Below, piece after piece: positions 17,909 through 26,856 of a DNA stretch of 64,000 nt. The translations under genes were made by a program, and so were the position numbers. Numbering within the stretch: the stretch's first letter is position 1; each line of letters starts with the position of its first letter. Under the pieces are notes generated by a model. The model had not been told where the DNA came from. It saw nothing but the letters and a program-made list of their open reading frames with translations, and ran no database searches. This stretch comes from Aquirufa ecclesiirivi (lineage in GTDB: Bacteria > Bacteroidota > Bacteroidia > Cytophagales > Spirosomataceae): contig NZ_JAANOP010000005.1 in assembly GCF_011250515.1 (NCBI RefSeq), forward strand, positions 215,841 through 279,840, in the 5' to 3' direction.

Positions 17909-19330
17909 TTATGCTAAATTTTCAGCTACATCCAAGGCCTTTTTCAGGGCAGCTAATTTGTTATGTATCTCTTGCATTTCACTGGCTACTATGGACTTAG
18001 CCACGACACCCATTCCTGCTTGATAAAATAAGGTATTCCCTTTACTCAAAAAGGTACGAATAGCGATGGCATGATTAAAATTGCCTTCAAAATCCATAAA
18101 ACCAATGGCTCCTCCGTAAATATGGCGGTTCGTCGGTTCCAAACGATTGATAATCGTCATGGCATTGTGCTTAGGTGCCCCGCTTAAAGTCCCTGCTGGA
18201 AACGTATCTGCTACCATTTGCAAGGGATTAACTCCCTTTTGTAAAGTACCTGTCACCTTCGACACTAAATGTATCACATGAGAAAAAAACTGCACTTCCT
18301 TAAAGGTCTCTACCTTCACATTATCAGCACTCCTACTTAAATCATTTCTGGCCAAATCCACCAACATCACATGTTCTGCTGATTCTTTAGGATCAGCAAT
18401 CAATGCTTGAGCTAATTCTGCGTCTCGTGCATCATCTCCCGTCCGACGAAATGTTCCAGCAATCGGGTGAATTTCTGCCAAATCATGATCTATTTTGATT
18501 TGTTTTTCTGGCGAAGCACCAAAAATGCGGTATTGTTCATAATCAAAAAAGAATAAATAGGGAGATGGGTTAACTGAGCGTAAGGCCCGATAAACCTGAA
18601 AGTCATCCCCTGAAAAATTTTGACTGAACCTTCTGGATGGAACAATTTGAAATACATCCCCACGCAAGCAATGCTTAATGCAAGTCTTTACAATCTCTTC
18701 GGTTTGAGCTTCGGTAAGATTACTTTGTTCATCACCTACTCGCTTAAATGCCTCCAAGGTATAATGCGGCATGTCTAAATGATAAGCCACCGCATCTAAG
18801 TTAGGGGTTTCTCCTTCCAAATAACTGTGGGCATACCAAGTCATCTGGTTATTGAAATGATTCAATGCTACCACATATCGATACACATTATATCGAATGG
18901 AAGGTATGGCTGTCTCTGGGTTTTTATCTTGTATTTGAATATCTTCAAAATACGTGACGGCATCATAACTGATGTGACCAAAAAGGCCATTGGCCATGGG
19001 AGAATCACCTACTTCCTTTTGATACGCAAAACGTGAAGAAAAATCTTGTAATACCTTCACGGCATCTTTGGAATTTTCCAACTGGAAAGTTTCTACTGTT
19101 CCGTCGGGGAAAGTCTGAGTGACAAGCTGTTGATCCAAAACAAAACTAGCTACAGGATCAAAAGCGATATGAGAAAAACCATGTTCACGACCGTGATAAT
19201 CAGCACTTTCTAAAATAACAGAATTTTTATAGTGTTTTCTGATTTTCAAGAAAATACCTATGGGCGTTAACGTATCTGCTAACAAGGTCTTCCTAGTGGT
19301 ATGGATGGTAAATTTATTTGAACTGGACAT
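17909..19330 (-). CDS. trpE: Anthranilate synthase component I
   Basis: TrpE converts chorismate and ammonia to anthranilate, the first committed step. I take ATG 19330 (473 residues): the in-frame TTG upstream at 19411 would place the attenuator terminator inside the coding region. The N-terminal ILESADYHG contains the LxESxD motif that binds feedback tryptophan in known TrpE proteins. The chorismate-binding domain shows IVPSRRF, PSPYLFFFDYE, GASPEKQI, HPIAGTFRRTGDD, LVDLARNDLSR and AGTLSGAPKHNAM. It is the first gene of trpEGDCFBA and is governed by a leader-peptide attenuator. Confidence 0.96.
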   Translation of the reverse strand: MSSSNKFTIHTTRKTLLADTLTPIGIFLKIRKHYKNSVILESADYHGREHGFSHIAFDPVASFVLDQQLVTQTFPDGTVETFQLENSKDAVKVLQDFSSRFAYQKEVGDSPMANGLFGHISYDAVTYFEDIQIQDKNPETAIPSIRYNVYRYVVALNHFNNQMTWYAHSYLEGETPNLDAVAYHLDMPHYTLEAFKRVGDEQSNLTEAQTEEIVKTCIKHCLRGDVFQIVPSRRFSQNFSGDDFQVYRALRSVNPSPYLFFFDYEQYRIFGASPEKQIKIDHDLAEIHPIAGTFRRTGDDARDAELAQALIADPKESAEHVMLVDLARNDLSRSADNVKVETFKEVQFFSHVIHLVSKVTGTLQKGVNPLQMVADTFPAGTLSGAPKHNAMTIINRLEPTNRHIYGGAIGFMDFEGNFNHAIAIRTFLSKGNTLFYQAGMGVVAKSIVASEMQEIHNKLAALKKALDVAENLA

Positions 19331-19356
19331 GAGGCTATCGGCAAAATTAAAATAAA

Positions 19357-19382
19357 AAGGCTTACTGGGAACAGCAAGCCTT
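19357..19382 (-). terminator. trp attenuator terminator
   Basis: On the minus strand AAGGCTT-G-CTG-TTCC-CAG-T-AAGCCTT forms a stem followed at once by TTTATTTTAATTTT (complement of 19343-19356). It sits between the leader peptide and trpE, 27 nt before the trpE ATG. The segment CTGTTC of its rising side (complement of 19369-19374) can alternatively pair with GAACAG (complement of 19414-19419), giving an antiterminator. Confidence 0.85.
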
Positions 19383-19428
19383 GAGTAAAACATATCATGT
19401 ACACACAGCAAAACTGTTCAAAGGAATT

Positions 19429-19470
19429 TTAGCCTTGCCACCAGTTTTTGTTGTATGTTGTTTTAGTCAT
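19429..19470 (-). CDS. trpL: trp operon leader peptide (MTKTTYNKNWWQG)
   Basis: A 13-residue open reading frame with its own ATG lies about 13 nt into the trp transcript and ends 98 nt before trpE. Its tenth and eleventh codons are both TGG (19438-19443), the rarest amino acid used twice in tandem in a peptide of 13. It is followed by alternative pairing segments and an intrinsic terminator. This is the arrangement of classical ribosome-mediated attenuation: when Trp-tRNA is scarce the ribosome stalls at the Trp codons and the terminator cannot form. Function is inferred; no protein role is expected. Confidence 0.85.
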   Translation of the reverse strand: MTKTTYNKNWWQG

Positions 19471-19488
19471 TTCTATAATAATTTGATG

Positions 19489-19517
19489 CAAATGTAATCT
19501 GAAATATGGTAAATCAA
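19489..19517 (-). promoter_or_regulatory. Promoter of the trp operon
   Basis: On the minus strand TTG (19515-19517), an 18-nt spacer and TACATTTG (19489-19496). Transcription would begin just before the leader peptide ATG at 19470, which supports that reading. Confidence 0.7.
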
Positions 19518-19535
19518 AATTTCAAGATAAAAAAA

Positions 19536-19928
19536 CTAGGCTTTCCTTTCTACTAAATCCCACAAATTGCCATATAAATCGGCAAATACCGCCACTTTTC
19601 CATATTCCTCAATACTAGCCTCCCGAATTATCTGAACTTCATGTTGTAATAAATTTTGATAATCTCGATCAAAATTATCTGTATGTAAAAACAAGAAAAC
19701 TCGTCCGCCGGTTTGATTCCCTATACAGATTTTTTGTTCTTCATTTGCTGCTTTAGCTAATAACAATTGACAGGAACCTTCCCCCACAGGTTTTACAATT
19801 ACCCAGCGTTTCGAAGGACTCATGATGGTGTCCTCCACTAAATCAAAACCGAGCTTTCGCGTATAAAATGCAATGGCTTCATCATAATCATCTACTACCA
19901 ACGAAATTTGTGCAATCCTTTGATTCAT
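19536..19928 (-). CDS. VOC (glyoxalase/bleomycin-resistance fold) family protein
   Basis: A 130-residue single VOC module: QISLVVDDYDEAIAFYTRKLGFDLVED at the N-terminus and GKVAVFADLYGNLWDLVE at the C-terminus are the two beta-alpha-beta halves. Metal-type residues can be proposed (His or Asp on the first strand, Glu at the last), but which reaction it catalyses cannot be read. It follows purB by 4 nt and probably shares its transcript, without a clear functional link. It ends just upstream of the trp promoter. Confidence 0.85.
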   Translation of the reverse strand: MNQRIAQISLVVDDYDEAIAFYTRKLGFDLVEDTIMSPSKRWVIVKPVGEGSCQLLLAKAANEEQKICIGNQTGGRVFLFLHTDNFDRDYQNLLQHEVQIIREASIEEYGKVAVFADLYGNLWDLVERKA

Positions 19929-19932
19929 CAGC

Positions 19933-21297
19933 TTAGTTTTCGTCTCTTCCCACGAAATTAAATGGAGAAATTAATAACAATTCAGCTTTAATAGCATCTG
20001 AAACGGCTAATCCATGAATAAACTGTTGGAATACCGCTTGATCTATCTTACCATGATGACGAGTAAGCTCTTTTAGCGCTTCATAAGGTTTAGGATAAGA
20101 TTCCCGGCGTAAAACTGTTTGTATGGCTTCTGCTATCACCACCCAATTTTCCTCTAAATCTTGATGTATTTTGGATTCATTCAATTCCAATTTGCCTAAT
20201 CCCCTTTGAAGTGAAGTCAAGGAAATAAGGATATGAGCTAATGGAGTTCCTACATTTCTTAGAACGGTAGAATCCGTCAAATCTCTTTGCAAGCGTGAAA
20301 TAGGTAATTTAGCCGATAAAAATTCCAATAAAGCATTGGCAATAGCAAGGTTACCTTCCGCATTTTCAAAGTCAATGGGATTCACCTTGTGAGGCATAGC
20401 AGAAGAACCTATTTCGCCAGCTTTGATCTTTTGCTTGAAATAACCCATGGAAACATAAGACCAAACATCACGAGCTAAATCCACCAAGATGGTATTTAAA
20501 CGCTTTAAGCCATCAAAATAAGCCGCTAAATTATCATAATGTTCAATTTGAGTGGTGTATTTACTGCGTTGTATCCCTAACTTATTTTCCAACAAATTAG
20601 CCCCGAAAGCTGGCCAATGAATCTCAGGAAATGCTACATGATGCGCATTAAAATTACCTGTTGCACCACCAAATTTACCTGTAAAAGGCACTTGAGCTAA
20701 TAGATCCAATTGCCTTTCTAGACGTTCAACAAATACTTGGATTTCTTTCCCCAAACGCGTTGGAGAAGCCGGCTGCCCATGGGTGTGTGCCAACATAGGA
20801 ATGTCCTTCCAATCACTTGCTACTTGAGCCAAATGCTCTTTAACCTGTAAATAAGCTGGCAGTATGACTGCACGATGAGCTTCCAAAATGGAAACAGGAA
20901 TCGCGGTATTATTAATATCTTGAGAAGTTAAACCAAAGTGAATAAACTCCAAGTATTCAGTTAAGTCGCCAAATTGGGTAAAACTAGCAATCTGATCTTT
21001 AATGAAGTATTCAACCGCCTTCACATCGTGATTGGTTTCTTTCTCTTTCTCTTTAATCCAAAGTGCGTCTTGCTCTGAAAAATTTTGGTATAGAGCACGT
21101 AAGGCAGGGATAGCAGCCGCAGGAAAACTTTGTAGTGGAGCCAATGGAATTTCGCATAAAGCAATGAAATATTCGATTTCAACTCGAACACGGTATTGAA
21201 TTAATCCAAATTCAGAAAAATAAGGAGATAAGACTTCCGTTTGTTTTCGGTAACGACCATCTACAGGAGAGATGGCACTTAAGCGATTTAATTCCAT
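19933..21297 (-). CDS. purB: Adenylosuccinate lyase
   Basis: PurB acts twice in purine synthesis, releasing fumarate from SAICAR and from adenylosuccinate. The 454 residues show the PurB signature GSSAMPHKVNPIDFENAEGN and SPVDGRY near the start, HTHGQPASPTRLGKE and GGATGNFNAH in the body. This set matches the E. coli-type branch. I choose ATG 21297 because the -7 box TACCTTTG (complement of 21316-21323) would lie within the mRNA if the upstream in-frame codon at 21318 were used. It is followed by the VOC gene. Confidence 0.95.
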   Translation of the reverse strand: MELNRLSAISPVDGRYRKQTEVLSPYFSEFGLIQYRVRVEIEYFIALCEIPLAPLQSFPAAAIPALRALYQNFSEQDALWIKEKEKETNHDVKAVEYFIKDQIASFTQFGDLTEYLEFIHFGLTSQDINNTAIPVSILEAHRAVILPAYLQVKEHLAQVASDWKDIPMLAHTHGQPASPTRLGKEIQVFVERLERQLDLLAQVPFTGKFGGATGNFNAHHVAFPEIHWPAFGANLLENKLGIQRSKYTTQIEHYDNLAAYFDGLKRLNTILVDLARDVWSYVSMGYFKQKIKAGEIGSSAMPHKVNPIDFENAEGNLAIANALLEFLSAKLPISRLQRDLTDSTVLRNVGTPLAHILISLTSLQRGLGKLELNESKIHQDLEENWVVIAEAIQTVLRRESYPKPYEALKELTRHHGKIDQAVFQQFIHGLAVSDAIKAELLLISPFNFVGRDEN

Positions 21298-21416
21298 GGG
21301 ATTTTTTGTAAAGCGCAAAGGTACAAAAATGTGCGTAAAACCTGATTATCCTAAAACAATTGGGCGCATGATTCCCCAAAAGAAATATAAATTGTAACTT
21401 GAAAACAAAAAACAGC

Positions 21417-22445
21417 ATGTTAAGCCCTAGATACCTTTCCTTATTATTGGCCTTTGTGATTGCTGGGGTTTGCACCTCCTTCCTTTCTTTTTTACCTAAC
21501 ACAGACTTTACCATACTTTTTATAAGTTTCATTAGCTCCTTTATCTTTGGAAGTGCCGTCATTTATTTTGCCCTAGACAATCTGGTCTTTAAGGAAGTCA
21601 ATAAATTATATGACCGTATCAAACAAATTAAAAAGAAGAATTTTTCTGTCATTCCGCGCAAACAATTAATTGAAAAAGAGAACCCCATCGAGTTATTAAA
21701 GGAAGAGTTGAACTCCTATGTGACTACCAAAGAAGATGAAGTTAAGGAACTAAAGAAAGCTGCGAAATACCGACAAGAATTCTTAGCTGATGTTTCACAC
21801 GAATTAAAAACACCCATTTTTGCTGCGCAAGGCTTTGTTCATACTTTATTGGACAATCCAGAGGAAGACCCAGAAATCAGAAAAAGGTTTTTAGAAAAGG
21901 CTGCTAAAAGCTTGGATGGACTGGATATCCTAGTAAAAGATTTATTAACCGTATCTCAAATTGAAACAGGGGCCATTAAAATTGATAAAAGAGCCCTTGA
22001 TTTAAAGCCATTGGTTATTGAGATCTTTGAACAATTAGAAGCCAAAGCCAAATCAAAAAACGTCGAATTGAAGCTAATTGGTCACCATGGCCCTGTATTG
22101 GTAAAAGCGGACTATCAACGAATTAGTCAAGTATTGGTCAATTTAATTGATAATGGAATTAAATATGGCCACCAAGATGGTAAAGTAAGCGTCCATTTGG
22201 AAGAAAAGAAAAAAGCATTTTTAATTATGGTGAAGGACAATGGGCCAGGCATACCAGCAGAACACCTTCCGCGTTTATTTGAAAGATTTTATCGGGTAGA
22301 TAAAAGTCGGGCAAAAATGAGCGGGGGATCAGGCTTAGGTTTATCGATTGTGAAACACATCATCCAAGCTCACAACAGTAAGATCGCCGTTTTCTCCAAA
22401 ATAGACAAAGGAACGTCCTTTCAATTCAAATTAGAAAAGGCCTAA
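21417..22445 (+). CDS. Sensor histidine kinase, PhoR-like
   Basis: The 342-residue kinase has two transmembrane helices at residues about 6-25 and 32-53 with a very short periplasmic loop, a short linker, a HisKA domain with the phospho-accepting His near residue 128 (FLADVSHELKTP), and a HATPase domain with the N box NLIDNGIKYG, GPGIPAEHLPRLFERFYRVD and GGSGLGLSIVKHI. With so short an external loop it probably senses the membrane or a partner protein. No response regulator gene is adjacent. I prefer ATG 21417 to an in-frame TTG at 21399. A 33-bp repeat follows its stop. Confidence 0.92.
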   Translation: MLSPRYLSLLLAFVIAGVCTSFLSFLPNTDFTILFISFISSFIFGSAVIYFALDNLVFKEVNKLYDRIKQIKKKNFSVIPRKQLIEKENPIELLKEELNSYVTTKEDEVKELKKAAKYRQEFLADVSHELKTPIFAAQGFVHTLLDNPEEDPEIRKRFLEKAAKSLDGLDILVKDLLTVSQIETGAIKIDKRALDLKPLVIEIFEQLEAKAKSKNVELKLIGHHGPVLVKADYQRISQVLVNLIDNGIKYGHQDGKVSVHLEEKKKAFLIMVKDNGPGIPAEHLPRLFERFYRVDKSRAKMSGGSGLGLSIVKHIIQAHNSKIAVFSKIDKGTSFQFKLEKA

Positions 22446-22452
22446 AAATCTT

Positions 22453-22485
22453 AACGCTGTCAAGGTTTAAAACCTTGCCAGCGTT
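22453..22485. repeat. 33-bp interspersed palindrome, copy 2
   Basis: Identical in all 33 bases to the copy at 9118-9150. It begins 7 nt after the stop of the histidine kinase gene, again between two convergent genes. Confidence 0.9.
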
Positions 22486-22542
22486 GGCGGTTTAACAATT
22501 TTTACGGGACTTTTGTTTCTATTTTTTAACCAGTTACTTGAT

Positions 22543-22573
22543 AAAAAAACAGCCCTAGGTTTTCACCTAAGGC
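22543..22573 (-). terminator. Intrinsic terminator of prfA
   Basis: On the minus strand GCCTTAGGT and ACCTAGGGC pair (one U-G) around a GAAA loop, followed by a run of seven T. It lies 29 nt after the prfA stop. Confidence 0.88.
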
Positions 22574-22601
22574 CGCTTTAAAGGGATATCATTTACTGCT
22601 T

Positions 22602-23672
22602 TTACATCGAACCTTCTTTCAATCGTTCCGCATTTTCAGCAATTCGTAACTGCTCAATAAATTCAGCGATTTCACCATCCATCACCACGGGTAAATTGTA
22701 CACCGTTAAACCGATACGGTGATCCGTTACACGACCCTGAGGATAATTATAGGTTCTGATTTTATCTGATCGATCACCCGAACCAACCATGGATTTTCTG
22801 TTTCCTGCAATCTCCGCATTTCTTTTCTCTAACTCAATCTCATATAACCTAGACCGTAACACCGTCATGGCCTTATCAAAGTTTTTAATTTGAGATCTTT
22901 CATCTTGGCACTGCACCACCAAACCTGAAGGTATGTGTGTTACACGTACGGCTGAATAGGTCGTATTTACGGACTGTCCACCTGCACCAGAAGAACAGAA
23001 TGTATCTTTACGGATATCATTCATATTGATCTGAACATCCACCTCATCTGCTTCTGGCATCACCGCTACCGTGGCAGCTGAGGTATGAATTCTTCCTGCA
23101 GATTCCGTAGCAGGAACACGTTGCACACGATGAACGCCTGATTCAAACTTTAATTTGGCATAGACATCCTCTCCTTGAACAGAAACAATAATCTCTTTAA
23201 AGCCTCCAGCAGTCCCTTCCGTGAAATCCATGATTTGAAAGGACCAACCCATCTTCTCCGCATAACGCTGGTACATACGGAACAAATCCCCTGCAAAAAT
23301 AGAAGCCTCATCCCCGCCAGTTCCACCACGTATTTCCAGAATACAATCTTTAGAATCATTCGGATCTTTAGGAATTAACATTTCCTTCAACTCCTCTTGC
23401 TTTTCCTTTTCTTGTGGAACTAAAGTCTCCAATTCCGCTTTAGCCATATCTCTAAAATCCTCATCCTTTTCCGTAGCTATAACCTCTTTTGCTTCTTCAA
23501 TGGATTTTAATAAATTTTGATAGACCATATATTGATCTACAATCTTCTGTAAATCCTTGTATTCTTTACTTAAAGTCTTGAATTTCTTTAAATCAGAAAC
23601 GATTTCAGGCATGGCAATTTGTTGCTCTACCTCTAAAAATCTTTCCCTAATAGCCTCCAGCTGCTCCAACAT
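22602..23672 (-). CDS. prfA: Peptide chain release factor 1
   Basis: RF1 recognises UAA and UAG and releases the finished peptide. The 356 residues include the catalytic GGQ loop in [24 protein letters not shown], and [15 protein letters not shown] in domain 2, where the codon-reading tripeptide region follows. The C-terminal region [19 protein letters not shown] is also typical. No prmC gene is adjacent. A -7 box (TATCTTTG, complement of 23701-23708) precedes it, very near the divergent promoter of the next gene. Confidence 0.97.
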   Translation of the reverse strand: MLEQLEAIRERFLEVEQQIAMPEIVSDLKKFKTLSKEYKDLQKIVDQYMVYQNLLKSIEEAKEVIATEKDEDFRDMAKAELETLVPQEKEKQEELKEMLIPKDPNDSKDCILEIRGGTGGDEASIFAGDLFRMYQRYAEKMGWSFQIMDFTEGTAGGFKEIIVSVQGEDVYAKLKFESGVHRVQRVPATESAGRIHTSAATVAVMPEADEVDVQINMNDIRKDTFCSSGAGGQSVNTTYSAVRVTHIPSGLVVQCQDERSQIKNFDKAMTVLRSRLYEIELEKRNAEIAGNRKSMVGSGDRSDKIRTYNYPQGRVTDHRIGLTVYNLPVVMDGEIAEFIEQLRIAENAERLKEGSM

Positions 23673-23721
23673 ACTCGTATAATATTTTTAAAATTCCCCG
23701 CAAAGATAACAATTAAATTCA

Positions 23722-23752
23722 TTGCCCTTTCTGCTTGGATGGAATACCTTTG
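23722..23752 (+). promoter_or_regulatory. Promoter of the 23.8-kb lipoprotein gene
   Basis: TTG at 23722-23724, a 20-nt spacer and TACCTTTG at 23745-23752. Because it lies upstream of 23770, it argues for the ATG there rather than the in-frame TTG at 23722. Confidence 0.65.
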
Positions 23753-23769
23753 TACATCAAATCAATCCC

Positions 23770-24255
23770 ATGAAAAAATCGCTCTTTTTATCTTCCCTTG
23801 TTTCAAGCATCCTTTTGCTTCAATCATGTGATTTCTCCAAACGCATTGATACAACAGCAGCGGTCAAGGAAATGAAAAGCCGACAAGTAAAACGGATTCT
23901 TCCGCAGGACATTACCAATAAAGCTGATACCTGGGGGCAAGAAATCCAAGCCGTGATAGAAAACCCATCGAATACATTGAGTTTGGATAGTATTTCTAAA
24001 CAATTTCAGATTCGGATTCAGTCGGGAAAGGCTCTAGTTCTAAAACAACAAAACAAGGATAAGAAGATTCAAGAGGTCTTAGATGCCTTGGATTATAGCT
24101 TATCTTTAAAACAAGAAATCCCTCCTAGTATCCAGAAAAACACGACTGGAGATAGCTTATTTTATATATTTATCAATAAAAAACAAGAAGTGATTCTATT
24201 GGGATTTAGTAAATCTCAAATTGTCATGAACATTGATAAACCTTTAATTAAGTAG
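23770..24255 (+). CDS. Putative lipoprotein of unknown function
   Basis: The 161-residue product starts with a lipoprotein signal peptide (MKKSLFLSS, then LLLQSC with Cys19-20 as lipidation site). The mature part is polar, with a VKEMKSRQVKRILPQDI segment near the start and no Cys-rich motif. The segment reminds me faintly of Tll0287-like (DUF3365) proteins but the haem-binding motif CxxCH is absent, so I do not name it. Its last 8 bases overlap the end of the convergent gene. Confidence 0.7.
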   Translation: MKKSLFLSSLVSSILLLQSCDFSKRIDTTAAVKEMKSRQVKRILPQDITNKADTWGQEIQAVIENPSNTLSLDSISKQFQIRIQSGKALVLKQQNKDKKIQEVLDALDYSLSLKQEIPPSIQKNTTGDSLFYIFINKKQEVILLGFSKSQIVMNIDKPLIK

Positions 24256-25033
24256 TCTTTACAATTTGCTGGACCATATTTCGATATACTTCTTGCAGTT
24301 CCACAGTCGACAAAAACCCTTGTTGTTCCAACATCAAGCGGCCATCTTGTAAAGCATTGGCTTCAATTTGATTAGACACGGGTAAATTCTTGAAATACGA
24401 CTGCACATAGTTTTGAATCAACCCTTGAAGCAAGGACGTATCGAGTTCAATGGATTGTAATAATCGACTCGCTTCTGCCCAAAGCTGTTGTGTAAATATG
24501 CCTGCCAAAAGCATGGATAAGTAAATCTTTTTACGCTCTTCCCCATTCACCAAATACATGGCATCGGTAATATCACGAGCCAGCTGAACCAATACCTGTT
24601 CAGTTTCTTCCACCATCACTTCTAAGCAAATGGGCATGTGACCCAAATTAATTTTTCTTCCACTTTGCAAATGTTGTACCGGGAAAAAAATGGCAATTTG
24701 ATTCGTACTTTCTCTGGCTGGATCATACCAAATGGAGGCCTCTGCCAATAAAACCGTTCCTGAAACCAATAATAAAGTGGCGTATTTAGGAAGAATTAAT
24801 TCCTTCAAAACAGTCGAATAAGCATTATCTGGAACACAGAAAAAGAAGACAGTGGATTTAGATTCAGAAAAATCTAAATGCTCCTGCACTTTGGCATTAT
24901 ATAAATAACTGACTAAATCTTTGGCTTTAGCTGGGTCTCGACTAAAAACTTCTTGAACACTATGTCCCGCATTTTCCAGTGCCTGCGTCAAATGCCAGGC
25001 CACATGACCAGAACCAATAAAAGAAATATTCAT
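24248..25033 (-). CDS. Rossmann-like / DUF2520 NAD(P)-binding protein
   Basis: The 261-residue protein begins with a Rossmann dinucleotide loop (MNISFIGSGHVAWHLTQAL), followed by FFCVPDNAYSTVL and a middle motif FFPVQHLQSGR. The C-terminal half is helical, as in the DUF2520 family, which is distantly related to pyrroline-5-carboxylate reductase and ketopantoate reductase. The substrate is unknown. It starts 2 nt after the HNH gene stop, so they form a two-gene operon. Confidence 0.82.
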   Translation of the reverse strand: MNISFIGSGHVAWHLTQALENAGHSVQEVFSRDPAKAKDLVSYLYNAKVQEHLDFSESKSTVFFFCVPDNAYSTVLKELILPKYATLLLVSGTVLLAEASIWYDPARESTNQIAIFFPVQHLQSGRKINLGHMPICLEVMVEETEQVLVQLARDITDAMYLVNGEERKKIYLSMLLAGIFTQQLWAEASRLLQSIELDTSLLQGLIQNYVQSYFKNLPVSNQIEANALQDGRLMLEQQGFLSTVELQEVYRNMVQQIVKTT

Positions 25034-25035
25034 GT

Positions 25036-25551
25036 TTAAACGATTTGCTCCATTTTAGATCCGACAAATGGAATCCATTGTTGATCCAAAATTCCAGAAA
25101 AATTACGCAAAAACATAACAAAGGATGGTTTAAATGGTCGCCTCCTCAATGTCATCCCTGCCTCTTCTGGCGTATGATCTCCTTTTTTTGAATTACAATA
25201 TTTGCAAGCTGTTGTTAAATTATCCCAAGAAGTCCTCCCTTGCCTTGATTTTGGCATTACATGATCAAGGGTTAAATGATCCTTTGATCCACAATATTGA
25301 CACATATTGTCGTCCCGCTTAAAAATATTTTGCCTACTTAACATCACTCCCTTGTAAGGAAAATAAACATATCGGTTCAAGCGAATCACCGAGGGAAAAG
25401 GAAAGGTTTGTGAAATAGAATGAAGTTTTTCAGTGGTCGATTCGGCCACCAATTCCGCCTTATTGAGGTAGACCAAAAGAAAGGCCTTGGGCATGGAACA
25501 AATGGTTAATGCACTATAATCTTGGTTTAAAACTAAAACTTTCCGACTCAT
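25036..25551 (-). CDS. HNH endonuclease family protein
   Basis: The 171-residue protein has an N-terminal VLVLNQDYSALTICSMPKAF segment and an HNH domain with a zinc knuckle: CQYCGS near residue 84, LTLDHVMPKSRQGRTSWDNL with the catalytic DH pair, and CKYCNSKKGDHTP. The N-terminal part is common to a housekeeping HNH family found widely in Bacteroidota and cyanobacteria, whose function is unsettled. Nothing nearby suggests a restriction system, homing intron or phage. Confidence 0.88.
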   Translation of the reverse strand: MSRKVLVLNQDYSALTICSMPKAFLLVYLNKAELVAESTTEKLHSISQTFPFPSVIRLNRYVYFPYKGVMLSRQNIFKRDDNMCQYCGSKDHLTLDHVMPKSRQGRTSWDNLTTACKYCNSKKGDHTPEEAGMTLRRRPFKPSFVMFLRNFSGILDQQWIPFVGSKMEQIV

Positions 25552-25662
25552 AGGACAAAAGATTAAAGGTGAATAAGCTCCTACACATCCCTTGTCTTTA
25601 AAGTTAAGAAAAAAACTCTTTGAAGCAATATTTTGTAGATTTGTAAAAAATTAAATTTTATT

Positions 25663-26856
25663 ATGTCGAGCCTTCTTAAAAAGATACAGGAACTAGCTGA
25701 GCAACAGGCCCATGCAAATATTGCCGCACGCCGTCATTTGCATTCCCACCCCGAACTCTCCTTTCACGAATTCGAGACTCAGGTGTATGTGGAAAAACAA
25801 TTGCACGAACTAGGAATTCCGACTCAGCGTATAGCCAATACTGGAGTAATCGCCATCATTGAAGGGAAAAACCCACATAAAAAAGTAGTTGCTTTACGGG
25901 CCGACATGGACGCATTGCCCATCCAAGAAACCAATGATGTTCCTTATAAATCTCAGAACCCAGGTGTGATGCATGCTTGTGGACATGACGTGCATACTTC
26001 TTCCTTACTTGGAACAGCTCGCATCCTGCAATCTGTAAAAGAGGAGTTTGAAGGAACCATTAAATTACTGTTCCAACCTGCCGAAGAAAAAGCACCTGGT
26101 GGAGCTAGCATTATGATTCAAGAAGGTGCTTTACAAAATCCCAGTCCAGCGGGTATTTTGGGTCAACACGTAGCCACCAACATCCCAGCTGGAAAAGTTG
26201 GATTTAGAGAAGGTATGTACATGGCTAGTGCGGATGAATTGTATTTGACTGTAAAAGGTAAAGGAGGACATGGTGCTATGCCGGATCAATGCATTGACCC
26301 GATTTTGATCGCTTCTCATATCATCATTGCGATGCAACAAATCATCTCAAGAAATAAAAATCCAAGATTACCATCTGTATTGAGCTTTGGGAAGTTCATT
26401 GCTGAAGGAGCAACCAATGTCATTCCCAATGAAGTAAAAATTGAAGGAACTTTCCGGGCAATGGATGAAGAATGGAGGGCGGATGGTCTGGCAAAAATGA
26501 AAAAGCTTGCGGAAGGAATCGCCGAATCCATGGGTGGTTCCTGTGATTTTTTTGTTCTAAAAGGCTATCCATTCCTAAAAAACAACCCCGAATTAACTCG
26601 TCGCATGAAAGACGCCGCCATTGCCTATATGGGAGCAGATAACGTGATTGACTTAGATATATGGATGGCAGCAGAAGATTTTGCCTTTTACACCCATCAT
26701 GTGGATGCTTGCTTTTATCGATTAGGAACAAGAAACGATGACAAAGGTATCGTCAATGGTGTTCATACGCCCAATTTCAATATTGACGAAAAGGCACTTC
26801 ATGTAGGGCCTGGTTTAATGGCTTGGTTGGCCATTCAGGAGTTAAGTTTAACTTAA
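25663..26856 (+). CDS. M20 family metallopeptidase / amidohydrolase
   Basis: A 397-residue member of the M20D group (hippurate hydrolase, N-acyl amino acid amidohydrolase). Zinc-site motifs are HACGHDVHTSSLL and PAEEKAPGG; the general-base region is ALRADMDALPI. A dimerisation domain follows (GGHGAMPDQCIDPI), and the last zinc ligand lies in GVHTPNFN. It should cleave an N-acyl group from amino acids, but the natural substrate is not evident. TAGATTTG at 25636-25643 is a plausible -7 box. Confidence 0.9.
   Translation: MSSLLKKIQELAEQQAHANIAARRHLHSHPELSFHEFETQVYVEKQLHELGIPTQRIANTGVIAIIEGKNPHKKVVALRADMDALPIQETNDVPYKSQNPGVMHACGHDVHTSSLLGTARILQSVKEEFEGTIKLLFQPAEEKAPGGASIMIQEGALQNPSPAGILGQHVATNIPAGKVGFREGMYMASADELYLTVKGKGGHGAMPDQCIDPILIASHIIIAMQQIISRNKNPRLPSVLSFGKFIAEGATNVIPNEVKIEGTFRAMDEEWRADGLAKMKKLAEGIAESMGGSCDFFVLKGYPFLKNNPELTRRMKDAAIAYMGADNVIDLDIWMAAEDFAFYTHHVDACFYRLGTRNDDKGIVNGVHTPNFNIDEKALHVGPGLMAWLAIQELSLT

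Noticed and set aside
19331..19411. In-frame upstream extension of trpE to a TTG at 19411
   Set aside because: The extra codons run through the attenuator terminator and the repeats of the leader, and they have no family character; ATG 19330 fits TrpE proteins.
25036..25551. HNH gene as part of a restriction or defence system
   Set aside because: No methyltransferase, helicase or phage gene lies nearby; it pairs with a DUF2520 housekeeping gene.
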